Positions 23,378 to 29,280 of a DNA stretch of 64,000 bases are shown here, piece by piece (position 1 is the stretch's first letter; every line of letters starts with the position of its first letter). The stretch covers positions 1,540,830-1,604,829 of the forward strand of contig KB904821.1 of assembly GCA_000380225.1 (NCBI GenBank), read 5' to 3'. Made by a program: the position numbers and the translations under genes. The notes beneath the pieces are model-generated. The model worked only from the letters and a program-made list of their open reading frames with translations, was not told the origin of the DNA and did no database searches. Source of the stretch: a filamentous cyanobacterium ESFC-1 (GTDB lineage: Bacteria > Cyanobacteriota > Cyanobacteriia > Cyanobacteriales > Spirulinaceae).

Positions 23378-24223
23378 ATGTTAAAAGTGAGACGCAAGAA
23401 AATTGCCAAAGATACAGTCGATATTCTTCAACGTGGGCATTACGAAACACAAAAGGCAGGGAATGTCAATATTTCCGAAAGTTTATCGTTTTGTTTAACG
23501 CAAACCAGGTGTTACAATCCCGAAGGTTTAGTGAGGCTTGAAGCTGAAGTATTGTCTCAATCTCCGGCTTTTTCACAAACCAAGTTTGAGGTTGAAAATG
23601 AGACGAGTTTACAGGGTGCAGAGCGCTTGGCAAGGTTAGAAAGGTTTACGAAAGTTGGCGTTTTAAATTTTGCTTCGGCAAAGAATCCGGGGGGCGGTTT
23701 TCTCAATGGCGCACAAGCACAAGAGGAAAGTTTGGCGCGAAGTTCAGGGCTGTATCGCAGTTTACTAAAGTGTCCTGAATATTACGAGTTTCATCGCAAT
23801 TTGCGATCGCTCCTCTACTCAAACCATATCATCTATTCGCCCCATTGTCCGGTGTTTCGGCTCGATGATGGTACGTTACTCGATGATCCCTATCTGGTGG
23901 ATTTTGTTACGTCTCCTGCGCCCAATTTGGGGGCAATTGAACGCAATGAACCGAAAGCGAAGAAACAAGTCCCGGAAGTGTTGCGCGATCGCGCCTCAAA
24001 AATCCTGACTCTAGCAGCATATCACAATTGTGATGCTTTGGTTTTAGGGGCTTGGGGTTGTGGCGTTTTTCGCAATAATCCGGCAGTTGTCTCGCAAGCT
24101 TTTGCAGATTTGTTATTACCCAGTGGCGTGTTTTGGGGGCGATTTAATACGATTCTGTTTTCAGTTTTAGATCGAACTTCCGAGCAAAACATATTTCGAG
24201 AATTTCGCGATCGCTTTTCGTAA
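23378..24223 (+). CDS. TIGR02452 family (PARG-like macrodomain) protein
   Basis: A 281-residue protein. KVGVLNFASAKNPGGGFLNGAQAQEESLARSSGLYRSL (read from about residue 90) carries the N-PGGG-x-x-x-G-x2-AQEE signature of TIGR02452/DUF2263 proteins, a bacterial-type poly(ADP-ribose) glycohydrolase-like macrodomain. The Glu pair in AQEESL would be catalytic. The C-terminal LVLGAWGCGVFRNNP matches the loop that holds the diphosphate. It should bind or hydrolyse ADP-ribose links on protein or nucleic acid. AAGAGG lies six bases before an ATG at 23378. It sits between tRNA genes; its stop touches the cut end of hepT. Confidence 0.85.
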   Translation: MLKVRRKKIAKDTVDILQRGHYETQKAGNVNISESLSFCLTQTRCYNPEGLVRLEAEVLSQSPAFSQTKFEVENETSLQGAERLARLERFTKVGVLNFASAKNPGGGFLNGAQAQEESLARSSGLYRSLLKCPEYYEFHRNLRSLLYSNHIIYSPHCPVFRLDDGTLLDDPYLVDFVTSPAPNLGAIERNEPKAKKQVPEVLRDRASKILTLAAYHNCDALVLGAWGCGVFRNNPAVVSQAFADLLLPSGVFWGRFNTILFSVLDRTSEQNIFREFRDRFS

Positions 24224-24439
24224 TCAATCTTCCTCGAACTCATTTCTCAGGATTTGCTCAACTTGAATCATAGGAATATTTTTAACAGCTTCGCCAATAA
24301 TTTGTAAATTGCGAATGACAGCATCAAAAGTACGTTCGTCAGCAAGAAACTGACTCATATTCATATCTTGGGTGTAGCGTCTAATTTTAGTACTACTGTT
24401 GAGGATATCTTCTAAATATAATTGAAGATTACGCGACAT
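24224..24439 (-). pseudogene. hepT: HepT-like HEPN toxin, truncated before the catalytic motif
   Basis: A 71-residue minus-strand frame starting MSRNLQLYLEDILNSSTKI and running through FDAVIRNLQIIGEAVKNIP, the typical HepT (DUF86) N-terminal two-thirds. Full-length HepT proteins are about 110-140 residues, with an R-x4-H HEPN RNase motif in the missing C-terminal part (W-x-I-x-G-x-R-x2-x-IH). Here the frame ends EILRNEFEED-like and stops one base beyond the macrodomain gene stop. Without R-x4-H it should lack RNase activity. It may still bind MntA. It overlaps mntA by 11 bases, the usual order for this toxin-antitoxin pair. Confidence 0.75.
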
Positions 24440-24719
24440 AAATTAACTCTTGCTCAACTTGAGATTTAATTTGAGGCTTTAACATTTTCCAAGTGACTAA
24501 ATCGACAGAAACATTCAAAGTATCTTCGATGTAGAACTTCACATCCATGTAGCGGTCAAAGGTCAAAGAGCCTTCAAAATCAATCAAAATATCAATGTCA
24601 CTTTCTTCTTGGGCTTCATTACGAGCAACTGAGCCAAAAATAGCTAAAGTTTTCACACCAAACTGTTTGAATTTGTCTCGATGCTGTTTTAGAAGTTCAA
24701 CAGCTTGATTTCTATCCAT
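24429..24719 (-). CDS. mntA: MntA-like nucleotidyltransferase antitoxin
   Basis: A 96-residue minimal nucleotidyltransferase. The active-site motif GSVARNEAQEESDIDILIDF near residue 29 contains the GS and DxD of the family. MntA proteins neutralise HepT by transferring AMP to a Tyr next to the HEPN motif; the cyanobacterial HEPN-MNT system described from Aphanizomenon cleaves tRNA 3' ends when free. The gene lies antisense to the tRNA array and overlaps the truncated hepT. All catalytic residues appear present, so it may be an orphan antitoxin able to counter related toxins; that last point is inference. Confidence 0.85.
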   Translation of the reverse strand: MDRNQAVELLKQHRDKFKQFGVKTLAIFGSVARNEAQEESDIDILIDFEGSLTFDRYMDVKFYIEDTLNVSVDLVTWKMLKPQIKSQVEQELIYVA

Positions 24720-24782
24720 TCTTGTTATCTTTTTTAAAGTTGTGTAGCAGCATTATAGCAGAATTTAAAACAGTTTTCTCCT

Positions 24783-24853
24783 GCGGATATGGTGTAATGG
24801 CAGCACTCAAGCCTTCCAAGCTTTTAGTACGAGTTCGAGTCTCGTTATCCGCT
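24783..24853 (+). tRNA. tRNA-Gly(TCC)
   Basis: Acceptor GCGGATA/TATCCGC, anticodon loop CTTCCAA on stem AAGC/GCTT with mismatched outer pair, T stem ACGAG/CTCGT, discriminator T as usual for Gly. Confidence 0.9.
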
Positions 24854-24863
24854 TTTAAACTGT

Positions 24864-24935
24864 GCGAGTGTGATGTAATTGGGAGCATCTGAGTACGCCA
24901 TACTCAGCGCACGGGTTCAAGTCCCGTCACTCGCT
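24864..24935 (+). tRNA. tRNA-Gly(GCC) with C33
   Basis: Acceptor GCGAGTG/CACTCGC, anticodon stem TGAGT/ACTCA, loop ACGCCAT. Position 33, almost always U, is C here. T stem ACGGG/CCCGT, discriminator T. Confidence 0.85.
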
Positions 24936-24940
24936 TGTTT

Positions 24941-25013
24941 AGTCCTGTAGCTCAATCGGTAGAGTCCTTGTCTTACAAACAAGTTGTTGCAGGTTCGAGT
25001 CCTGTCAGGACTA
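24941..25013 (+). tRNA. tRNA-Val(TAC)
   Basis: Acceptor AGTCCTG/CAGGACT, anticodon stem CTTGT/ACAAG with loop CTTACAA, T stem GCAGG/CCTGT, discriminator A. Confidence 0.93.
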
Positions 25014-25056
25014 TGATTTAGTTTACCCAATTAGGGTTAATTAAATTAATTGGTTT

Positions 25057-25130
25057 GGGAGTGTAGCTCAATGGAATAGAGTATCGATCTTCTAAATCGA
25101 ATGTTGTAGGTTCGAGTCCTACCACTCCTG
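25057..25130 (+). tRNA. tRNA-Arg(TCT)
   Basis: Acceptor GGGAGTG/CACTCCT (first pair G-U), anticodon stem TCGAT/ATCGA with loop CTTCTAA, T stem GTAGG/CCTAC, discriminator G. Confidence 0.93.
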
Positions 25131-25208
25131 TTTGTTGTTAACGTTTGGAGGTGTGTTTTCTTTATACTTAGTTTGCCTTTTTAATGATCGCGATCGCGCT
25201 CTATTTTA

Positions 25209-25413
25209 GCGTGTCCCAACCTCTATGAGCTTACATACATAGTACGAGAGGAATTTATGCTGCCGTTGTACGGTAGGCGCTTGGAAAAAGGGAGTGCGAA
25301 GAACCCGGTAGGTTGGCTTAGAAGCAGCCATCCTTTAAAGAGTGCGTAATAGCTCATCGGCGGAGTCCCCTAAGTACCTGAGTCAGCGCAAAACGCTCTA
25401 GAAACTTACACGC
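25209..25413 (+). ncRNA. Mini-23S RNA: sarcin-ricin loop joined to the GTPase-associated centre
   Basis: A roughly 205-nt sequence closed by GCGTGT (25209-25214) and ACACGC (25408-25413). At 25241-25252 is AGTACGAGAGGA, the universal core of 23S helix 95 (sarcin-ricin loop), with GAGA at 25246-25249 and flanking pairs CATA/TATG. A hairpin CTGCCG-TTGTA-CGGTAG follows (25260-25276). At 25310-25355 is a near-exact helix 43/44 sequence (TTGGCTTAGAAGCAGCC, then GAGTGCGTAATAGCTC), with the L11/thiostrepton residues A1067 and A1095 (E. coli numbering, aligned by eye) at 25320 and 25348, on a helix-42-like stem CCGGT/ATCGG. GCGCT (25277-25281) can pair with AGCGC (25385-25389). In 23S rRNA the order is reversed and the parts lie about 1.6 kb apart. 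It sits in an array of tRNA genes on the same strand and is followed by the NADAR gene. Not a known RNA family to me. Confidence 0.8.
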
Positions 25414-25496
25414 CATTGTAAATTATTAGGGGCGCGATCTACGAACTTGATAATTCTGGTACTGTAGATAAAAAAGGTTAAGTTGAAAAATCAAAC

Positions 25497-25934
25497 ATGA
25501 CTATTTACTTTTACAGTACCCGCGAGATGTACGGCTGTTTTTCTAATTTTTCCCGTCATGGTTTTGAACTGGATGGGTTTTATTGGCTCACCAGCGAGCA
25601 TTATTTTCAAGCTCATAAATTCATTGAAACTGACCCCAATTGGTTTGCTAAAATTCGCGAAGTAAAGACTCCGAGAGATGCCGCAAAAATGGGACGAGAT
25701 CGCGCTCATCCTTTACGGCAAGATTGGAATGAAGTTAAAGACGGAATTATGAAGAAAGCGGTTCTCAAGAAGTTTCAAACTCATGCTGATATTCGAGAAA
25801 TTTTGCTTTCTACAGAAGATGAGTTATTAGTCGAAAATGCGCCGAATGATTATTATTGGGGCTGCGGTAAAGATGGAAGCGGACAGAATAAGTTAGGCTT
25901 GATTTTAATGGAAGTGCGCGACATTTTACGGTAA
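25497..25934 (+). CDS. NADAR family ADP-ribose-related protein
   Basis: A 145-residue single-domain NADAR (DUF1768/YbiA-like) protein. Conserved points: FSNFS near residue 17, the WLTSEHYFQAHKF motif near 30 with the catalytic-type Glu, GRDRAHPLRQDW near 66 and WGCGKDGSGQNKLGLILMEVR at the end. NADAR proteins cleave N-glycosidic bonds; YbiA acts on a riboflavin intermediate, and others remove ADP-ribose from guanine in DNA as antitoxins of DarT1. Length is standard and complete. The gene lies within the tRNA array just after the rRNA-like element, so an RNA-related substrate is tempting but unproven. Confidence 0.88.
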   Translation: MTIYFYSTREMYGCFSNFSRHGFELDGFYWLTSEHYFQAHKFIETDPNWFAKIREVKTPRDAAKMGRDRAHPLRQDWNEVKDGIMKKAVLKKFQTHADIREILLSTEDELLVENAPNDYYWGCGKDGSGQNKLGLILMEVRDILR

Positions 25935-26088
25935 GAAGGGTAAACTCCTGCCTCAATTTCTAATCGTAACTTCTGATTTTAGAGTTAAGGCAGAGCCTTG
26001 TTTTTACGTTCCTTGGTAGACCCAAGAAACAAGATTAAATTTTCTTCCCCCTCTTCCCCCTCTTCCCACTCTTCCCTCTCTCAATTCT
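25935..26088. repeat. Intergenic repeat E and pyrimidine tract
   Basis: Contains AAGGCAGAGCCTTGTTTTT and TTCCTTGGTAGACCCAAGAA (family E, also near 12530 and 46550), then about 50 bases of CCCTCTTCC-type polypyrimidine. No gene is seen. Confidence 0.6.
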
Positions 26089-26159
26089 GGGGACTTGGTG
26101 TAACGGTAACATGAGACTCTTGCACAGTCTTGATAGGGGTTCAATTCCCCTAGTCTCCA
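26089..26159 (+). tRNA. tRNA-Ala(TGC)
   Basis: Acceptor GGGGACT/AGTCTCC with G-U pair, anticodon stem AGACT/AGTCT with loop CTTGCAC, T stem AGGGG/CCCCT, discriminator A. The G3-U70 pair, the classic alanine identity element, is present. Confidence 0.93.
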
Positions 26160-26164
26160 TTCGT

Positions 26165-26240
26165 GGTGTCTGAAGTCGAAGTGGTCGAGACGCTGGTTTG
26201 TGAAGCCAGTTATTAGCGGGTTCGAGTCCCGTCGGATGCC
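26165..26240 (+). tRNA. tRNA-His(GTG)
   Basis: Acceptor GTGTCTG/CGGATGC with several G-U pairs, an extra G at position -1 (26165) opposite C73 (26240), the histidine identity pair. Anticodon stem CTGGT/GCCAG with loop TTGTGAA, T stem GCGGG/CCCGT. Confidence 0.92.
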
Positions 26241-26292
26241 CTTTTTAGTTAATAGTCAACAGTCAAAAGTCATCAGTTTTTTATTAATATTT

Positions 26293-26375
26293 GGAAGCTG
26301 CGGCTAAAGGTTAGCAATCTATCTCGAAAATAGACGTGCAGCAAGACTGTAGGGGTTCGATTCCTCCAGTTTCCG
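26293..26375 (+). tRNA. tRNA-Ser(CGA)
   Basis: Acceptor GGAAGCT/AGTTTCC, anticodon stem TCTAT/ATAGA with loop CTCGAAA, class II variable arm, T loop TTCGATT, discriminator G. D arm GCGGCTAAAGGTTAGC is irregular. Confidence 0.88.
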
Positions 26376-26383
26376 TAACTTAG

Positions 26384-26466
26384 GGAAGATGCGGCTCATG
26401 GCGAGCAACCTGTCTTGAAAACAGGCGTATAGTGAGACTATAGGGGTTCGATTCCTCCATCTTCCG
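26384..26466 (+). tRNA. tRNA-Ser(TGA)
   Basis: Acceptor GGAAGAT/ATCTTCC, anticodon stem CCTGT/ACAGG with loop CTTGAAA, variable arm with TATAGTGAGACTATA pairing, T loop TTCGATT, discriminator G. Its 3' half closely resembles that of the Ser(CGA) gene just upstream. Confidence 0.92.
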
Positions 26467-26471
26467 TGTAA

Positions 26472-26543
26472 CCGCTAGAAGCCGAAAAGTGAGGCGCAGT
26501 GCTGATAACGCTGATAGAGGAGGGGCAGTACCTCCCTAGCGGA
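26472..26543 (+). tRNA. tRNA-Ile(GAT) with non-canonical T loop
   Basis: Acceptor CCGCTAG/CTAGCGG, anticodon stem CAGTG/CGCTG with loop CTGATAA, T stem GGAGG/CCTCC. The T loop is GGCAGTA, lacking the T54-T55-C56 motif. Discriminator A. Last tRNA of the array, 13 bases from the stop of the convergent AAA-GGDEF gene. Confidence 0.82.
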
Positions 26544-26555
26544 TTGATATTAGAA

Positions 26556-28493
26556 TCAAGCATCGAGTTCTGTAAGATCGACAGAATCGCTGGTTTCGAC
26601 GCGATCGCGTCCGAGACGTTTGGCTTGATACAAAGCGCGATCGGCTTGGAGCATTAAGGTTTCGGGTAAGATGTGTTTGTTGGGAATGACGGTAGCGACA
26701 CCGATACTCATGGTAAGCATTTCGTCGGGTAAACCACTAATCTGAGTTTGATCGTGGACGATACCGAGGGATTTGACGCGATCGCGAATCTTTTGGGCGA
26801 TAGCAATCGTAACATTTAAAGAAGTCTGGGGCAACAAAATCATAAATTTTTCCCCACCATAACGAGCGATTAAACTTTGAGGTTCTTTAATGATATTTTT
26901 CAGAGCTTGAGCGACTAACCGCAAACAGGTATCTCCGGCAAGACGACCGCGAGTGCTATTAAATAATTTAAAGTAATCTAAATCGCCAAAAATCAAGCTC
27001 AAGGGTAAATCATGGCTTTGCTGTTCTTGCCAAACTTGTTGGAGATAATCATCAAATTGACGGCGATTAACTAATCCTGTTAATTCATCAACCACAGCCG
27101 TAGAAGGAAGTGGAGACTCGGCGATCGCAACCGTGGCTTTCAAGTCTTTAGAGTTGAGATGTTCGCGGAAAAACTGCCTGTAAAGCTGACAGCGTGGCCA
27201 AGCCAGATCGCTCTCAAACCGAATTAAGCCCATACGGTCGAGTTGAAAAGCAGCAACTACATCGAGGGAAACTCCTTGTTCAGCTTGAATAACGTTTTCA
27301 AACGCGATCGCCAATTCAGGTTTTGCTTGTAAATCAAACAGATGACCGCGTAAATGATCGCTATAAATTCCGGCAGGAGTAGGGGCATTTTCGAGTAATG
27401 TTTCCCAACTCAAAGAATCTTGGCTGAGATGACAAAACGCCATATTCACCAAATAGGGATGACCGCCAATACTATTGTATAAAGCCAATAAAGCAGAACG
27501 ATTTGCAGTTATAAATTCTTGTAAACCATAGCGTTCGGCTAAAGTTTGGACTTGTTCTAGGGTGAAATCAGGCAGTTGGACGACTAAGCCAACATTCAAC
27601 GGGGATTGATTGAGATTGAGAGATTGATGAATTTGGGGACTACCAACCAAAACCAAGCGGACTTTTTCCCACAAAGAAGATTGAATGGACTTTTCATACC
27701 AAGATCGCAACAAAGTAAAAAAATCTTGGCTAATTTGTTCGTATTGAAATAAATAATCTAATTCATTCAGTGCCAACAGTACCGGATTTTTCAATGTAGG
27801 CAGTAGATACTGCTCCAAGTAAAGCATACAGCTTAACTTGCTACCGAGTAAATCAGTTTGCCAATATTCATCAAGGCGGGATTCAAGATTCAGTTGACGG
27901 CTGGTATTTGCACAAAACCAGCGTAAAAAGCGATCGAGAGATTCAAAAATATCTAGATCGGCTTCTTGAAAATTAATTTGAATACAGTGATAATCGAGGT
28001 TCTGGGCTTGGTTTAATAAGCGAATTAAAAAACTACTTTTGCCTGTTTTTTGAGAACCTTTAATCTGAATCAAGCAAGGGGATTGTTTGATTTCTTTGTA
28101 AACACGGGTTTCGAGGGGCAAGCGTTCGATGTAGAGGGGAGAATGGGCAGGAAGCGGCCCCCCTAAAAAATCGAGAGTATTAATTGTAGAATTTGGTTCT
28201 ACTACCGGGGTTGGAGAGGTTGTTGGCGGTAGATATTGCTCTAAGATCAGATGGAGATTTTTCTTCGTGACTCGTTCTTGGAGAGTGGCAGAAAGGTCTT
28301 GCCACAACCGCGCACCAACTTCTTTGATGTAATCGCTACCATAAGCAGAATCACGGGCGATCGCTGCATAAGTTCGGCCTTGCCAAGACTGCCATAATAC
28401 TAGGCGTTCTATGGGCGAAAGCGATCTTAGGAGCAGCTTTTGTTCTACTGCGCCAACTAAATCTTGAACATCCATAGACGATCGCGTTTGCAC
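26556..28493 (-). CDS. HTH / AAA-like ATPase / GGDEF signalling protein
   Basis: A 645-residue protein of three parts. Residues 1-90 look like a small HTH of the type found on cyanobacterial effector proteins (LSPIERLVLWQSWQGRTYAAIA). Residues about 105-440 are an AAA_35-like ATPase with Walker A KGSQKTGKSSFLIRLL near 148 and a Walker B-like NPVLLALNELDYLF near 240. The C-terminal 165 residues are a GGDEF domain (DELTGLVNRRQFDD, FGDLDYFKLFNST). Its signature reads GGEKF instead of GG(D/E)EF, so cyclase activity is doubtful. STAND-like sensing coupled to a nucleotide-signal domain is inferred. It is convergent with the tRNA array. Confidence 0.8.
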   Translation of the reverse strand: MQTRSSMDVQDLVGAVEQKLLLRSLSPIERLVLWQSWQGRTYAAIARDSAYGSDYIKEVGARLWQDLSATLQERVTKKNLHLILEQYLPPTTSPTPVVEPNSTINTLDFLGGPLPAHSPLYIERLPLETRVYKEIKQSPCLIQIKGSQKTGKSSFLIRLLNQAQNLDYHCIQINFQEADLDIFESLDRFLRWFCANTSRQLNLESRLDEYWQTDLLGSKLSCMLYLEQYLLPTLKNPVLLALNELDYLFQYEQISQDFFTLLRSWYEKSIQSSLWEKVRLVLVGSPQIHQSLNLNQSPLNVGLVVQLPDFTLEQVQTLAERYGLQEFITANRSALLALYNSIGGHPYLVNMAFCHLSQDSLSWETLLENAPTPAGIYSDHLRGHLFDLQAKPELAIAFENVIQAEQGVSLDVVAAFQLDRMGLIRFESDLAWPRCQLYRQFFREHLNSKDLKATVAIAESPLPSTAVVDELTGLVNRRQFDDYLQQVWQEQQSHDLPLSLIFGDLDYFKLFNSTRGRLAGDTCLRLVAQALKNIIKEPQSLIARYGGEKFMILLPQTSLNVTIAIAQKIRDRVKSLGIVHDQTQISGLPDEMLTMSIGVATVIPNKHILPETLMLQADRALYQAKRLGRDRVETSDSVDLTELDA

Positions 28494-29280
28494 GTTTTTG
28501 TGCCTTCAAGTTGAGTTCCATTAGATTCTAACGCTTTTTCCCACTTTTCCCACTTTTCCCCTTTGGGGCGATCGCGACGAAAGGATTAGGGAGAAAATCA
28601 CACCCAGGAAAATCAAGGTCTGAGATTGACTGAAGCCAACTTTTAATAACCAAGGACAAGAATTAAGATAACAAACGCTGATATTTAATCCCCAGTAATT
28701 TATAACTTGTCATCTTCTGAGCGCTGCGAGCTTTCCTTTCAAAATTTCAGGGCGTTAACAATAAATTGTGTCCGAAAGAAGGGAGATCAACAAACGATCG
28801 CCATTCTTAAACCCATCTTCATCCTTTCAGATTAACCTGCCAAAAGTCTAGGTCAAAAAGACTTCATTTTCCCTGTAAAAAGCGAAACATCATACTTTTT
28901 AGCTGGAAGAAGATGATAAAATCTAGTTAATCCTTAATTTTTTAGAAAAAATGTTAACAAATATTATTTTTGTTTCTAGTTCTTAACAAAACTGAGTAAT
29001 GAACGAGTTAGCCGTTTCTCAAAGTCTTTCTCCAGTCGTAATCTCCAGTAAGATGCCGAGAGAATGCGATCGCCCCCAGAAAGTAGCTCAACTTGCCCAA
29101 AACCCTTGTGTCTACCCCTCAAACTCCCGTCTTCAACCATCCCCCCGCCGAGCCAGCCAGAAACCCCCCTAGCACTTATGCTAAAACAAGAGAACTGCCG
29201 CCTAAGTTACGCTTCATTACCCTTCCCCGACCCACTTTTTCTCAGTTTCAAGCTGCTTTCCCTCTCCAGATCAGCAAGCC
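28494..29280. other. Long AT-rich intergenic region
   Basis: No convincing gene. It probably contains the divergent promoters of the AAA-GGDEF gene and the large kinase. A 63-residue plus-strand frame (29093-29284, MPKTLVSTPQTPVFNHPP) ends over the kinase ATG and another 58-residue frame starts at 28999; both are Pro/Ser-rich with no recognisable family, so they are not called as genes. Confidence 0.5.

Noticed and set aside
25209-25413. Could this simply be a piece of a normal 23S rRNA gene?
   Set aside because: No other 23S sequence surrounds it, the two motifs are in reversed order and close together, and the closing stems are not those of 23S rRNA.
25437-25469. Hairpin ATCTAC...GTAGAT before the NADAR gene as another tRNA
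   Set aside because: Only one 6-bp stem is present and no T arm or D arm follows; perhaps part of the NADAR leader.
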